From Melioribacter roseus (lineage in GTDB: Bacteria > Bacteroidota > Ignavibacteria > Ignavibacteriales > Melioribacteraceae): DNA of 64,000 bases. Below are positions 18,200 through 28,637 of this stretch, piece after piece; the first letter of the stretch is position 1, and each line of letters begins with the position of its first letter. Under the pieces are notes generated by a model. The model was not told the origin of the DNA. It saw nothing but the letters and a program-made list of their open reading frames with translations, and made no database searches. The position numbers were made by a program, and so were the translations under genes. The stretch is taken from NCBI GenBank assembly GCA_020724265.1, contig DYHH01000006.1:62001-126000 (forward strand), given 5' to 3'.

Positions 18200-19281
18200 T
18201 AATAATCCTCCTTACTTTTAATAGATTTTTTCTTTTCGAATGTATTATTTAGCATTTCGCTAATTTCTTTTTCTTCCTCAATTACCAATTCAATTTTGAG
18301 GTAGTAAATATCAATATCGTCAAACTCGTTACTAAATGTATTTAGTTTAACCGCATCTTTTTGAGTTGTAATAACAGAATATGAATTAGTATCGTAAAAA
18401 GCTTTTCTTATAGATTGAATCTCTTTCAAATCATAGGATTTATGATCAATGAAATTCATTCTGTTTGTAACGTCAATGCCATTTTTTTTAAGAACATTAT
18501 AAAATGAAAACGGTCTGGCAATTCCGCAAACGACCAAACTTTTTTGACCTTTGAATTCATCAATTTCATAGAACTTGTGATCTTTTACATCGTAAAAACC
18601 GGTTGCTTTATAATACGCATGAAAGATTTTCTTTCCTTCAAAATGTTTAAGAATTTTTGAAGGGATTTCTTCTTTTGCAGAAAATTTACGGTTAACAATT
18701 ATAGCATCTGCTCTTTGCGATGCAGAAAAAGGTTCTCGCATACTACCAACCGGGAGCAGTTTCTGTTCCATTCTACCGGCAACAATTAAAAATTTCTGTT
18801 CAAAAATCAGAATGTTCAAATCACGCTTAATCCATCTATGTTGGAATGCATCATCAAGAACTAAACAATCGAGATCAAATTTGTTAATTAACCGCTGAGC
18901 TCCTTCAACTCGTTTTTCTGAAACAGCAGCAGGAACGCCGCATTCATCTGCAGCAAAATAAATTTCATCGCCACTTTCATTAACTGATTTCAAGAAATTC
19001 TTTCCATCATAAATAAGTTGGTAGCCTTTTGTATTTCTTTTATAACCACGGCTTAGAATTCCAACTTTTTTATTCATTTCTTTAAGTTTGTTGGTAATAT
19101 AAATTACGGTCGGTGTTTTACCCGCACCACCCATTACAAGGTTACCAACTGAAATTACTTTTGCATTTACTTCGTGCGATTTTAACCAGCCTTTATCAAA
19201 GAACAAATTTCTCGTTTTTATTGCAAACGAATAAACAACTACAAAGGGTGAAATCAATATTTTAATTGTTGTTCCTAACAA
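18199..19281 (-). CDS. lpxK: Tetraacyldisaccharide 4'-kinase LpxK
   Basis: Inner-membrane kinase phosphorylating the 4' position of the lipid A precursor. It has 360 residues with one N-terminal hydrophobic segment and the P-loop [40 protein letters not shown] and [10 protein letters not shown], all diagnostic. The start is a TTG overlapping the upstream acyltransferase by 20 bases; no ATG occurs before the P-loop methionine, so a non-ATG start is needed. It lies in a lipid A and membrane gene run with lpxB. Confidence 0.94.
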   Translation of the reverse strand: MLGTTIKILISPFVVVYSFAIKTRNLFFDKGWLKSHEVNAKVISVGNLVMGGAGKTPTVIYITNKLKEMNKKVGILSRGYKRNTKGYQLIYDGKNFLKSVNESGDEIYFAADECGVPAAVSEKRVEGAQRLINKFDLDCLVLDDAFQHRWIKRDLNILIFEQKFLIVAGRMEQKLLPVGSMREPFSASQRADAIIVNRKFSAKEEIPSKILKHFEGKKIFHAYYKATGFYDVKDHKFYEIDEFKGQKSLVVCGIARPFSFYNVLKKNGIDVTNRMNFIDHKSYDLKEIQSIRKAFYDTNSYSVITTQKDAVKLNTFSNEFDDIDIYYLKIELVIEEEKEISEMLNNTFEKKKSIKSKEDY

Positions 19282-19933
19282 ACTTTTCTGCTTCTTTCTG
19301 AAGTCCTGTTAATTTAATTTCGCATTCTTCAATTAATTTGTTTATTTCTTCCCGCGAAGAATCTTCTCTTACATAAATCGGTTCCGAGTATACAACCGAA
19401 ACTTTACTAAAAGGTTTCGGAACTTGAAATTTATCCCAGCTATTAAAAACAAAATTTCTATTTGATGCAGTTCCCAGAAGTAATAACGGAATCGATTTTC
19501 GATGGGCTAACACAACTGCACCGGCTTTCATTTTGTACGGTGGTCCGGTTGGTCCATCGGGTGTAATTGCAAAAGAGTAACCTTCATCAATTGTTTTTTC
19601 CATAATATTCAGAGCTTCTTTGCCTCCGATATGACTCGAACCGCGAACAACGTTATAGTTCCAATTTTTCAATAACCTGGTTAAAATTTCACCATCCTTG
19701 CTTTTACTGACCAATGCGGCAATTTTATATTTTCTATTTACATACCAAGGGATTAACATTCTGCCATGCCAGAAAGCCGAAATAAAATTTTCACCGCTTT
19801 TGTCTAATTTATTTACCTCATCATCATTGTATATTTTGATGCGGTAAGTTTTTATAACCAGGTTTACAATAAATGTAAGAACAGTGAGTCCGAGAAAATT
19901 TAAAATACTTTTTTTGATTTCTTTAAATTCCAT
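19262..19933 (-). CDS. Lysophospholipid acyltransferase family protein (DUF374-like)
   Basis: Membrane-associated acyltransferase-like protein, 223 residues from the ATG at 19933. A TTG four codons earlier is in frame but inside lpxB, and MEFKE is the more natural start. After one N-terminal hydrophobic helix come AFWHGRML (the HxxxxD-like block region), VVRGSSHIGGKEAL and TPDGPTGPPYKMKAGAVVLA, the hallmark of the DUF374 branch of the LPLAT superfamily. Sandwiched between lpxB and lpxK with overlaps on both sides, it probably acylates a lipid A intermediate or another envelope lipid; the substrate is unproven. Confidence 0.85.
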   Translation of the reverse strand: MEFKEIKKSILNFLGLTVLTFIVNLVIKTYRIKIYNDDEVNKLDKSGENFISAFWHGRMLIPWYVNRKYKIAALVSKSKDGEILTRLLKNWNYNVVRGSSHIGGKEALNIMEKTIDEGYSFAITPDGPTGPPYKMKAGAVVLAHRKSIPLLLLGTASNRNFVFNSWDKFQVPKPFSKVSVVYSEPIYVREDSSREEINKLIEECEIKLTGLQKEAEKFVRNNN

Positions 19934-21059
19934 TATAACCGGCAACTATTATTTCTGCTGCTCTTTTTGATGCACCGGGACTACCGAGTTTTTCTTTTAT
20001 TAACGATAGTTTTCCCTTTATCTTAATATAAAGACTTTCATCGCTCAAAATTTTGTCCGCTTCAGCGAAAATTTTTTCTTTATTTACATCGGATTGGATT
20101 AATTCCGGGAATACCGTCTCACCTATTATAATATTTGCCATAGCAATATTATTAATTTTCGCCAATGCCTTTCCAATTCTGTAAGTAAGACCGGCAGTTT
20201 TATAAACAACAATGCTTGGTAGTTTCATCAATCCGCTTTCCAGAGTTGACGTTCCCGATTTTATTATTCCAAATTTTGCATGGTTTATTAAATCATAATT
20301 GTTGCCGTGACTAATTGTAAATTCCATATTCCCGGCTATATCTTTCAGTAATGATTCATTTATATTTTCGGAACAAGCAACTACAATATTCATTTTGTAT
20401 TTATCGGCAATTAGTTTTGCTGCTTTAATAACTTCAGGAAAAATTCTTTTAACTTCTTGATCCCTGCTTCCGGGCATTACCAATAAAATTTCTTTTGATT
20501 GCTTCAGATTAAGTTTTTTTAAGAGTTCTTCCTTTGTTAAGAAATTATATTCTTGAATCCTTTCGATTAAAGGGTGACCCACATATTCTACTTCTACATT
20601 AAATTTTTCATAAAATTCTTTTTCAAAAGGGAAAAGAACAATCATCTTGTCGATGTACTTTTTAATTTTTTTTACACGTCCTTGTCCCCAAGCCCAAATT
20701 TGAGGTGAAATGTAGTAATAAACTTTTACACCCATTTTTTTGATTTTAGGGGCAATATTTAAGTTAAAGCCGGGGTAATCAATTAAAACAACTTCTTTTA
20801 TATTTTCATTTTTAATTCGTTTCAATAGATCTTTCTGAACTCGTTTAATGAAAGGGAGGTGTTTAATTATTTCAACAAAACCAAGAAACGCCATATCCTT
20901 TATATGATAAATCAACGTCATGCCGGCTGACTGCATGAGATTACCGCCAATACCGCAGATATTAGCGTTTGGTTCCAATTCTTTTATTGATTTTATAAGA
21001 GCCGAACCGTGCATATCACCCGATACTTCTCCCGCTATAATCATAATTTTTTTATTCAA
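19923..21059 (-). CDS. lpxB: Lipid-A-disaccharide synthase
   Basis: GT19 glycosyltransferase joining UDP-diacylglucosamine to lipid X to form the lipid A disaccharide on the inner membrane. The 378-residue protein begins with MIIAGEVSGDMHGSALI and has IDYPGFNLNIAPKIK, YYISPQIWAWGQGRVK and the GHPL and PGSRDQEVKRIFP donor-site blocks, all typical. Translation starts either at TTG 21059, which forms a 4-base TTGA overlap with the upstream gene, or at an internal ATG five codons later. The terminal bases overlap the next acyltransferase gene. Confidence 0.96.
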   Translation of the reverse strand: MNKKIMIIAGEVSGDMHGSALIKSIKELEPNANICGIGGNLMQSAGMTLIYHIKDMAFLGFVEIIKHLPFIKRVQKDLLKRIKNENIKEVVLIDYPGFNLNIAPKIKKMGVKVYYYISPQIWAWGQGRVKKIKKYIDKMIVLFPFEKEFYEKFNVEVEYVGHPLIERIQEYNFLTKEELLKKLNLKQSKEILLVMPGSRDQEVKRIFPEVIKAAKLIADKYKMNIVVACSENINESLLKDIAGNMEFTISHGNNYDLINHAKFGIIKSGTSTLESGLMKLPSIVVYKTAGLTYRIGKALAKINNIAMANIIIGETVFPELIQSDVNKEKIFAEADKILSDESLYIKIKGKLSLIKEKLGSPGASKRAAEIIVAGYNGI

Positions 21060-21643
21060 TTTGTTTCCAGAAAAAATAAAACAACTAATATTACGGTAAC
21101 TAATACGAATGCCTGTAGACTACGAGTTTCGGAAATTAAACCTTTCTTAATATTGTATTCGGGTTGTTCAACACCCGGATTTTTATAAGCTGTAAATCTC
21201 GGTATTAATCGCGGTACATTTTTTTTATAATCATCATATTGTGAGCCGAAAGTTTTAACCAAGTACTCTTCTTCTTGTGCTATAATTATTCTATATTGAA
21301 AATAAAAGAATGCTAAAGCCACAATTTGCAAATAGGGGAATAATGCCATTGACATAATTCCAATTCCCAAATAGAGTAAAATATTTCCTAAGTAAAGAGG
21401 ATTACGTACATAAGCAAAAGCACCGGTTACAACAAGAAATGTTCCGCCTACCGCTCCGGTCGTCCTTGTTTCGCTGCCCGCAACGCTAACTCCCCAAAGT
21501 CTGAATGCTTCTCCAATTAATGAGACAACAAAACCAATAATAAGACTTTCCAATGTTGCTTCTTGATAGATCAACATCACAACCAGAAAAGGTATTGGTG
21601 TATAACTTCTATAAGTAAAAATCTTTTTAGAAAACCGACTCAT
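21056..21643 (-). CDS. Isoprenylcysteine carboxylmethyltransferase-family membrane protein
   Basis: Polytopic membrane protein of 195 residues (about five helices) of the ICMT/PEMT-like methyltransferase superfamily. The SAM-site signature AYVRNPLYLGNILLYLGIG is present, and the C-terminal EEEYLVKTFGSQYDDYKKNVPRL region matches the family's second conserved block. Bacterial members are assumed to methylate lipids or small molecules; the substrate here is unknown. It overlaps lpxB by 4 bases and follows the HAD phosphatase gene by 3 bases, so it belongs to the envelope-lipid run. Confidence 0.8.
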   Translation of the reverse strand: MSRFSKKIFTYRSYTPIPFLVVMLIYQEATLESLIIGFVVSLIGEAFRLWGVSVAGSETRTTGAVGGTFLVVTGAFAYVRNPLYLGNILLYLGIGIMSMALFPYLQIVALAFFYFQYRIIIAQEEEYLVKTFGSQYDDYKKNVPRLIPRFTAYKNPGVEQPEYNIKKGLISETRSLQAFVLVTVILVVLFFLETN

Positions 21644-21646
21644 TAA

Positions 21647-22366
21647 TTATCCTTGTAAATAAACTTCTCTTCTTTTTAATTCCGCCTGGTGGCGATGTTT
21701 TAATCTTTTTCTTGATTTAAGTACATCCAACTTTTTTATTACATCATCAAAATTTTCAAACGGTGAAAATGAAATTCTATTTGATTCACAAAATTTCAAC
21801 AGTGATTTTTTTGCAAATATAAAATCACAGTATTGTACCGGACAAGCATCAGAATAACCATCACCGATGTACACCGTGTAATCATCATCGGAACTGTTGT
21901 TAATAACATGATTACGTTTACAGTTTGCGCATTGCTTACATTCTTCATCTGTATAAGGGAATTGAGGAATAAGACTATTACCTTCAAAAGTTAGTTTGTT
22001 AGTGTAGGATTTTATATGCAGTAATCCTTCACGTTCAAGCACTTTGTTAATGTAATAATCAAGTCCGTCACTTAATATCAGCATCTCAAAATTGTTTGAC
22101 TTACAGTAATCAACAAATTTTATGAAAGTCGGATCGATTTTGATTTCGTTTAAGAAAAGATCAAATTCTTTTTCATCGAAATTTTTTACGGTAGCACAAA
22201 GTAATTGCCAAGTATCAACCGATGTGATTTCGTTATTGATCCATCTTTCAATAATCCGAACCGCTTCTACGGCATCACCAAATTTTAAGAACATTTCTTC
22301 GCCGATATCTTTTTGCGTGATAGTCCCATCAAAATCGACGAATATTTTAAATACTTTTTCCTTCAC
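21647..22366 (-). CDS. HAD-IB phosphatase (MtnX/PSP-like)
   Basis: Haloacid dehalogenase-type phosphatase of 239 residues. Motif I is FVDFDGTIT (nucleophile Asp), motif II ILSDG, and motif IV YIGDGYSDACP. The insert ECKQCANCKR carries three cysteines, a feature seen in the MtnX-like group that dephosphorylates an intermediate of methionine salvage. No other salvage gene is nearby, so the physiological substrate is uncertain. The C-terminus is strongly basic. It is located 5 bases after smc and 3 before the ICMT-like gene. Confidence 0.78.
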   Translation of the reverse strand: MKEKVFKIFVDFDGTITQKDIGEEMFLKFGDAVEAVRIIERWINNEITSVDTWQLLCATVKNFDEKEFDLFLNEIKIDPTFIKFVDYCKSNNFEMLILSDGLDYYINKVLEREGLLHIKSYTNKLTFEGNSLIPQFPYTDEECKQCANCKRNHVINNSSDDDYTVYIGDGYSDACPVQYCDFIFAKKSLLKFCESNRISFSPFENFDDVIKKLDVLKSRKRLKHRHQAELKRREVYLQG

Positions 22367-22371
22367 AAATT

Positions 22372-25300
22372 TTAATTAACCGGTAAATCTTCCTGAAATT
22401 GTACACCAACTAATTTTGAAATTCCTTCTTCCTGCATAGTAACACCGTACATATTTTCGGCTGATTCCATGGTACGTTTGTTATGGGTTACTATAATAAA
22501 TTGAGTATTATTACTGAATTCTTTTATCAATCTTGTAAATCTGTCGATGTTTGCGTCATCAAGCGGAGCATCAACTTCATCAAGGACACAGAACGGTGAA
22601 GGTTTAACAAGATAAATAGCAAACAATAATGCAGTCGCAGTTAAAGTTTTCTCACCGCCGGAAAGTAGTTCGATTGAAGTTGGACGCTTACCTTTTGGTT
22701 TTGCTATGATTTCAATTTTTGCTTCAAGAGGATCGGAATCCTGTTCTAAAATAAGGTCAGCTTCATCACCTGGATCAAAAAGCGTTCTAAATATTTTTTG
22801 AAATGATGCACGAATTTGCTCAAAAGTAGTAATAAAAAGGTCTTGAGCAGTTTGATTAATTTCTTTAATTGAACTTATCAGATCCTTTTCCGAATCAACT
22901 AAATCATCCCGTTGTTTTAAAAGAAATTCCAACCGTTCGTTTTCTTCTTCAAATTCCGAATAGGCAAGAAGATTAATTGGTCCAAGTCCTTTTTTTCTAT
23001 CTTTAAGTTCGTGAACTTCTGAACGTCGTTCTTTGAAATCGAACGAGTCAAGATCATCAAATTCTTTCAATTCTATATCCATCGCATAATCTTCTTGTAT
23101 ATCTTGAAGAAGATTTTCCATGCGTAGTTTTATCTCGCTAACTTGCAGATCCGATTCATGAATTGAATCCGAAATATTTTCTCTTTCTTTTCGCAATTCT
23201 GAAAGTCCGCTTTCCAATTCTATTGATTCCGACTTAACTGTTTGGAGTTCGGATTCGATCCCTCTTTCTTCTGTGATTAAACTTTCCCGGACTTTTTCAA
23301 TTTCCGCGAGCTCTTCATTTTTAGCAGAAATGTTTTCTTTTATGATTTCAATTTCTTCAGATGTGTTGGAAATATCATTTTCACGTTTCGAAATATTTGT
23401 TTCTGCGTTAGTTTTGTTTTCTTCCGATCTGTTTAATGAATTTTGGGTATTATCTTTCTGACCGAGTAGTCTTTCCAGCTCAACTTTGTGTGAATTCTGC
23501 ATATCTAATGCGGAACGATATTCATGATCTAAAGTTGCAACTTCCGCCTCCAAATCTTTTAGATGAAGATCTTCTTTTTTCTTTTCTTCACGTTTTTCAT
23601 TTAATTGCTGATTCAAGTCATTAATTTCATTATCTAACCTATTCGATTTACCAACGAGTTCTTGAATTTCATCTTGAGATTTATCTATTTCTTCCGAAGC
23701 TTTTTTATTTTCAAATTCAAGTTGTGCAATTTGTTTTTCTATATTGGAAATATCATTCAGTAAAAACTTTCCACGTTCCGAAAATGATTTAAGATTGATT
23801 GCAGAAATTTCATTTTCCTTTTGTGTAATTTGCTTGTGAACATTCTGCAGTTCTGTTTCTAATTTTGGAAATTCTTTTTTAAGCTCTTCCAGCATTTGTT
23901 TACGACCAAAAATAGAATCGTCAATCTTTGGCAGTGAACCGGCATAAATAATTCCGTCAAGTTGAACTTGATCACCGTCTAATGTTGTAAAACTGAAATG
24001 ATTGTATTTCTTACTTAATCTTACTGCAGATTCCAAATCTTTTACAATTACGGAATCAGCTAATACTTTATTAAAATATGGTTTCCATTTATCGTCTGTT
24101 TTAACCTGGTTGGCTGCCCAGTCAACAAATCCCACTTCTCTTGAGAGCTGTTTTCTTTTTCTCTTTAGAGAAAAGTTTTTAAGCTGCCCTATCAAACCAT
24201 TTTGTTGAGTTCTAATATTTTCGAGAACGAAAAACGATGCTTTGCCAAGATCATTTTTCTTTAAATATTCTACGGCACTTTGCAGTTCTGCTGTACTTTC
24301 AAGAAGTAAATTGTTCAACACAGGTTTCAGTGCTGCTTCAAGTGCATATTTGAAATTTTCTTCTGTTGTTCCAACATCGGCAAAAATTTGTTTTTCTCTT
24401 TCCGTCCATCCCTCGCTTTCCAAAAGGACTTTTGATCCTTGCGAGATTCCTTCGAGGTTAGTGATGAGTGTGTTTATAAAATCAATTTTATCGCGAAGAA
24501 TATGAATCGCCGATTTTATCTCAGCCTCATTCGAGCGGAGATCATTCAATTCTTTTTCGAGTTTTTCTTTTTGGGTTTGTTTTTCCGAGTACTCTTTTTC
24601 AGAAGCTTTTAATTTATTCTCTGCAACGTCTTTTTCATTTTGAAGCTCTTCTAAAAATCCAACTGTCTTAGCAATGTTATTTGTTATCGATTGAATTTTT
24701 TCATTCAACTTCTGAATTGAGCGATCAATATTTGAACGCGCTTCATTAAAATTAGCCAGTTGATTTTCTTTAGCCGTTAGATCCCGGAATTTATTTAGAA
24801 CTTCATCTCTTTTGTCACTTAGTACATTTCTCCGAGATTCGAGTCGTTCTCTTTTTAATTCAATTTCAGATGCAAATTTTTGCAGTTCTTCTTTTTTCTT
24901 TTCTATTTCAACATCTAGTTCACTTAATTTAGTTCGGCTTGATTCAATTTGTGACTCTGCAGTATGAAACTGCTCTTTGTAGTCTTCTAATTCTTCATGG
25001 TAACGAAGAAGATTACTTTCATGAGAGTTTAATCTTTCTTCAGCAACGGAAATTATTTTTTGTGATTCGTGAATCTTATCATTTTGCTGCCTGATTTGAT
25101 AACGTTTATCGCGTAATCTTTTTTCAATTTCTTCAATTTGTGATCTGAATTTTAGAAGTTCGTTTTCAATTCTTCTTATTTCGGAATCAACTACTCCTTT
25201 ACGTTCATTCAGTGTAGATATTTTTTCGAGAGCGTTGTTTTTATTTCTAGTATACAAAGCCCACTCCCGTTCCGCCAAATCAACTTCTTTCTCACGCAGT

Positions 25301-25962
25301 ACGGATTGAATTTGATTATACTTATCAGCTCTTTTAGCTTGCCGTTCCAAAGAACGTACTGTTTTTTCAACCTCGGAAACAATATCATTCACACGGGTGA
25401 GATCGGATTTCACTTCGTCTAATTTTTTGAGAGCAAGTCTTCTTCGTAATTTATATTTGTTAACACCGGCGGCTTCTTCAAACATTCTTCTGCGTTCTTC
25501 GGCTTTGTTGCTAAGAATTGTTTCAACCATTTTTAATTCAATAACTGAATAGGCGTTTGTGCCCATCCCGGTATCCATAAACAGATTTGTGATATCTTTA
25601 AGCCGGCATATATTTTTGTTTAGAAGATATTCGCTTTCTCCTGAACGAAATATTCTTCTTGTGATTGTAACTTCGGAATATTCGGTTGGTAAAATTCCTT
25701 TATCGTTAATAAGAGTAAGTGATACTTCAGCCATACCCATCGGTTTTTTATTTCGTGTTCCGTTGAATATAACGTTCTCCATTTTATCACTTCGAAGAGT
25801 ACTCGATTTTTGTTCACCAAGACACCATCTCAAGGCATCAACTATATTGGTTTTCCCGCATCCGTTTGGTCCAACTATTCCGGTAATTCCCTTTGTTAAG
25901 TGAATTGGAGTTTTATTAGCAAACGACTTGAAACCGAATAATTCTAGTTTAGATAAATACAA
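22372..25962 (-). CDS. smc: Chromosome segregation protein SMC
   Basis: Large coiled-coil ATPase that condenses and segregates the chromosome together with ScpA/ScpB. The 1196 residues follow the full SMC plan: N-terminal Walker A GPNGCGKTN (31-39), a long coiled coil (about 170-500), a globular hinge (about 510-670), the returning coiled coil, then LSGGEKTLTA (near 1100) and Walker B FCVLDEVDAPLDD. The start is a TTG preceded by AGAGGG, the start consistent with the family's MYLSKLELFGFKSF opening. It lies 9 bases after the GH2-like gene and 5 before the HAD phosphatase. scpA/scpB are not in the window. Confidence 0.96.
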   Translation of the reverse strand: MYLSKLELFGFKSFANKTPIHLTKGITGIVGPNGCGKTNIVDALRWCLGEQKSSTLRSDKMENVIFNGTRNKKPMGMAEVSLTLINDKGILPTEYSEVTITRRIFRSGESEYLLNKNICRLKDITNLFMDTGMGTNAYSVIELKMVETILSNKAEERRRMFEEAAGVNKYKLRRRLALKKLDEVKSDLTRVNDIVSEVEKTVRSLERQAKRADKYNQIQSVLREKEVDLAEREWALYTRNKNNALEKISTLNERKGVVDSEIRRIENELLKFRSQIEEIEKRLRDKRYQIRQQNDKIHESQKIISVAEERLNSHESNLLRYHEELEDYKEQFHTAESQIESSRTKLSELDVEIEKKKEELQKFASEIELKRERLESRRNVLSDKRDEVLNKFRDLTAKENQLANFNEARSNIDRSIQKLNEKIQSITNNIAKTVGFLEELQNEKDVAENKLKASEKEYSEKQTQKEKLEKELNDLRSNEAEIKSAIHILRDKIDFINTLITNLEGISQGSKVLLESEGWTEREKQIFADVGTTEENFKYALEAALKPVLNNLLLESTAELQSAVEYLKKNDLGKASFFVLENIRTQQNGLIGQLKNFSLKRKRKQLSREVGFVDWAANQVKTDDKWKPYFNKVLADSVIVKDLESAVRLSKKYNHFSFTTLDGDQVQLDGIIYAGSLPKIDDSIFGRKQMLEELKKEFPKLETELQNVHKQITQKENEISAINLKSFSERGKFLLNDISNIEKQIAQLEFENKKASEEIDKSQDEIQELVGKSNRLDNEINDLNQQLNEKREEKKKEDLHLKDLEAEVATLDHEYRSALDMQNSHKVELERLLGQKDNTQNSLNRSEENKTNAETNISKRENDISNTSEEIEIIKENISAKNEELAEIEKVRESLITEERGIESELQTVKSESIELESGLSELRKERENISDSIHESDLQVSEIKLRMENLLQDIQEDYAMDIELKEFDDLDSFDFKERRSEVHELKDRKKGLGPINLLAYSEFEEENERLEFLLKQRDDLVDSEKDLISSIKEINQTAQDLFITTFEQIRASFQKIFRTLFDPGDEADLILEQDSDPLEAKIEIIAKPKGKRPTSIELLSGGEKTLTATALLFAIYLVKPSPFCVLDEVDAPLDDANIDRFTRLIKEFSNNTQFIIVTHNKRTMESAENMYGVTMQEEGISKLVGVQFQEDLPVN

Positions 25963-25971
25963 AATACCCTC

Positions 25972-28545
25972 TTAAAGAAATTTATATTCCGTTACTGCTC
26001 TTATAATATGATAAATTGTAGAATTGGCAATTTGAAAATAAAGCAAAATGCCTCCGAGTGAAAATAATAAAACTACCCAACCATAAAAGTGTACAGTGAA
26101 GGGACGAACATCAAAAATTACATGAATACCTTTTAATAATCGTTGACCTAACCATAATAAATATAACACAACGAAAATGTATAGGTACAGGTTTATCAAG
26201 TCTGCACTGAGTACTCTGTAAAGAACTAATTCCAATGGAAGTAAAAGAGATGCCGGCAATAATGCCCAAATTACCGAGTAATAAATACTGGAGAAGTAAA
26301 CTTTATTCTTTAGTAAAAATGAAAATAATTTGATGACAAATGTGAGAATAAAAATTGATACAACTGAAATTCCGAAAAGAATTAAGAAACCATTAAGCGG
26401 ATGCCATGATAAATAAATAATCCAATTTATTAAGCTTTCTGAACCGAATGAAAGTAAAATTTTCTCTAAAAGAATATTTGTTCGTAAGTAGTAAAGAATA
26501 TTTATTACAAGTAGTGCTAATGAACCGGCAAGTATGAACATCAATAAATTTGTTTGTATCCCGGAGAGAAGTCTGTGATCTCTTATATCAGCAAAAAAAT
26601 TATATGGTCTGATCAATGCACGTGTTGCATCTTCTCTGAATTTTCTTTTTGAATTAATCAACAAAGCCATAAACACAGAGAGAACCAATCCAATTATTAC
26701 AAAAAGAATCGGTGAATCATCTGAAGCCGTGCCTATTGGAATTGTAATTTTATCTGCGTTCGTCAATTTTGATTTAACAACTTTATACGATATTCTATCT
26801 GTAGTTTCGTTATCGGGTAATAAACCGATTACATATTTATTCTCTTCATTGTAACCTGTGTAAAAAGATTTAAAAGGACCTTTGAAATCAAAAAATGAGT
26901 TTATTACAAATCCGATTAATTTATTCTTTTCACTAAAATCAATTATATCGCTGAAGTATTTTGCCGCAGCTTCATAAGAATTGTTGTTGAGATAACCGTT
27001 TGAATTTCCTCTAAAAGAAGGATACGATGATTCGGAAATGAAAACAGCACCTTCAAAATTTTGTAATGTATTACTTAATTGTGTTAAACGTAATTCGGTT
27101 GCACTGAATAACTCGATGCCGTATAAATCAATCGCTTCATTTTTTTTAGGGGGAAGATTTAAAAAAGATGCATAAACAATTCGATTTGTTTTTCCATCAA
27201 GTAATTTAGCTTGCCTCTCAAGAAACTCATTTTGTTTTGGGCTTTCACCAATATAACCGCCGCCTAATCCGAATCCAATAACCGAAGAATAACTAGAAAA
27301 TTGATCAACTATTAAATTGAGGTAATCTGTTACGCGCAAAGAAAAATCTTCGTTTGCCAAGATTTGATCAGGGATTGAGTTAAGCGGTATTTCAACCAAA
27401 GCAAACAGTCCCAACTCTTCACAAATATTTAATGCATAGGCGGGAGGCAGTACTTTTGCAAATCTTACCGTATTAAATCCTGTTTCTTTTATTAATCTTA
27501 AATCTTTCTTAAGCTTATTGAAGCTGATCAAACCACCGGATTCATTTTCAGAAAAAAAGTAAGTAGTGCCTTTTATAACAAATTCATTGTCGTTAATTGC
27601 AATTCTATTATCGTCTAATTCGGTTTTATAAAGCGAAACAATTTTTGACGTTCTGTCAATCAAAGAATCATTTTTCATTAATTCAATATCGAGCTGGTAT
27701 GAACGCGGATTTTCGGGAGTCCAAAGTAGCGGAGCAGAAATTATTATTTCATCAATTGATTCCGTTACCTCGTTATTTTCAACTTTGGTCAAATCTTTGG
27801 ATATAACTTGAGTACCGGTTGGGCTTATCAACTTGTAAATAATTTTATAAGTTGATTGAATTATATTTTTATTCTGAATAGGTTTTTTCTTATTGTTTTG
27901 GATGTAACTTCTAATAGATAAAGTTGCGGATGAAAGTCCGGGTGTAATAACCGATTGAATTCTTAAATCACTTATAAAAATTTTATTTGTTTCGGTAATG
28001 AAAACATCTCCGGTAATACCACCGGTTGAATTAGGGAATAAAAATCTCTGTAAAACCGGTATTGTGTTAAAATCATCAAATGCAAACTGAACATTAACCG
28101 TTAATTTATTATCGGTGTTTGGTAATAAGATGTCATCCGGCAGGTTAATTTTAAATGGTTGAGTACCCCCCGGATGTTTGTAAATTACTAAATCGTTCAG
28201 CAAAATATCGGCTGTGTTATTTATACCAAGAAAATTTAAAGTCAGACTTTTGCTATTAATTTTCTCTGCAGATAAAAAAATCATCCTTTCATAAGTCAAT
28301 CTTTCTTCACCTGTGAACGTAGATGGAACCGAAACTTTTACTTTTTTATCAGGAGCATCGGGAGAAAATAAAACCCAGTCATTTTTTAGACTTAGCAGAG
28401 TTCTTGTTTCGTTAGTATCAAAAAAAAGAGGGTCGAGCTGGGTCAAATCATAAGAAGGAAGTTCCTTGATTTTTATTTGAGCCTGAATATTTGATACTAC
28501 CAAAAGGAATGTAATTAACGTAAAAAAACGTTGAAATTTTACCAT
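25972..28545 (-). CDS. Exported GH2-like beta-sandwich/TIM-barrel protein fused to a polytopic membrane domain
   Basis: Unusual two-part protein, 857 residues from the ATG at 28545, chosen because MVKFQRFFTLITFLLV...IQAQ is a clean signal peptide; an upstream in-frame ATG at 28611 would bury it. Residues about 40-290 look like the sugar-binding and Ig-like sandwiches of glycoside hydrolase family 2. About 300-590 resemble its TIM barrel (FNKLKKDLRLIKETGFNTVRFA is typical). The acid/base position, normally a NE pair, reads GFGLGGGYIGES near 425; the nucleophile-like Glu in VFISESSYPS (near 501) is kept. From about 611 on there are six to seven membrane helices with an RPYNFFADIRD start resembling Yip1-type domains. 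I do not know its function; a cell-envelope-anchored, possibly non-catalytic carbohydrate-binding role is a guess. Confidence 0.65.
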   Translation of the reverse strand: MVKFQRFFTLITFLLVVSNIQAQIKIKELPSYDLTQLDPLFFDTNETRTLLSLKNDWVLFSPDAPDKKVKVSVPSTFTGEERLTYERMIFLSAEKINSKSLTLNFLGINNTADILLNDLVIYKHPGGTQPFKINLPDDILLPNTDNKLTVNVQFAFDDFNTIPVLQRFLFPNSTGGITGDVFITETNKIFISDLRIQSVITPGLSSATLSIRSYIQNNKKKPIQNKNIIQSTYKIIYKLISPTGTQVISKDLTKVENNEVTESIDEIIISAPLLWTPENPRSYQLDIELMKNDSLIDRTSKIVSLYKTELDDNRIAINDNEFVIKGTTYFFSENESGGLISFNKLKKDLRLIKETGFNTVRFAKVLPPAYALNICEELGLFALVEIPLNSIPDQILANEDFSLRVTDYLNLIVDQFSSYSSVIGFGLGGGYIGESPKQNEFLERQAKLLDGKTNRIVYASFLNLPPKKNEAIDLYGIELFSATELRLTQLSNTLQNFEGAVFISESSYPSFRGNSNGYLNNNSYEAAAKYFSDIIDFSEKNKLIGFVINSFFDFKGPFKSFYTGYNEENKYVIGLLPDNETTDRISYKVVKSKLTNADKITIPIGTASDDSPILFVIIGLVLSVFMALLINSKRKFREDATRALIRPYNFFADIRDHRLLSGIQTNLLMFILAGSLALLVINILYYLRTNILLEKILLSFGSESLINWIIYLSWHPLNGFLILFGISVVSIFILTFVIKLFSFLLKNKVYFSSIYYSVIWALLPASLLLPLELVLYRVLSADLINLYLYIFVVLYLLWLGQRLLKGIHVIFDVRPFTVHFYGWVVLLFSLGGILLYFQIANSTIYHIIRAVTEYKFL

Positions 28546-28637
28546 TTGCAAATTGACTAGGAATAAGTTAATAAAGACACTAAATATACTAAAAAAAGGA
28601 GGGGTTAGCAATCAAATATATTTTAGGAGAATTGACG

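Noticed and set aside
28546-28611. ATG at 28611 as start of the GH2-like protein
   Set aside because: It would add 22 residues before a perfect signal peptide that begins at the ATG at 28545.
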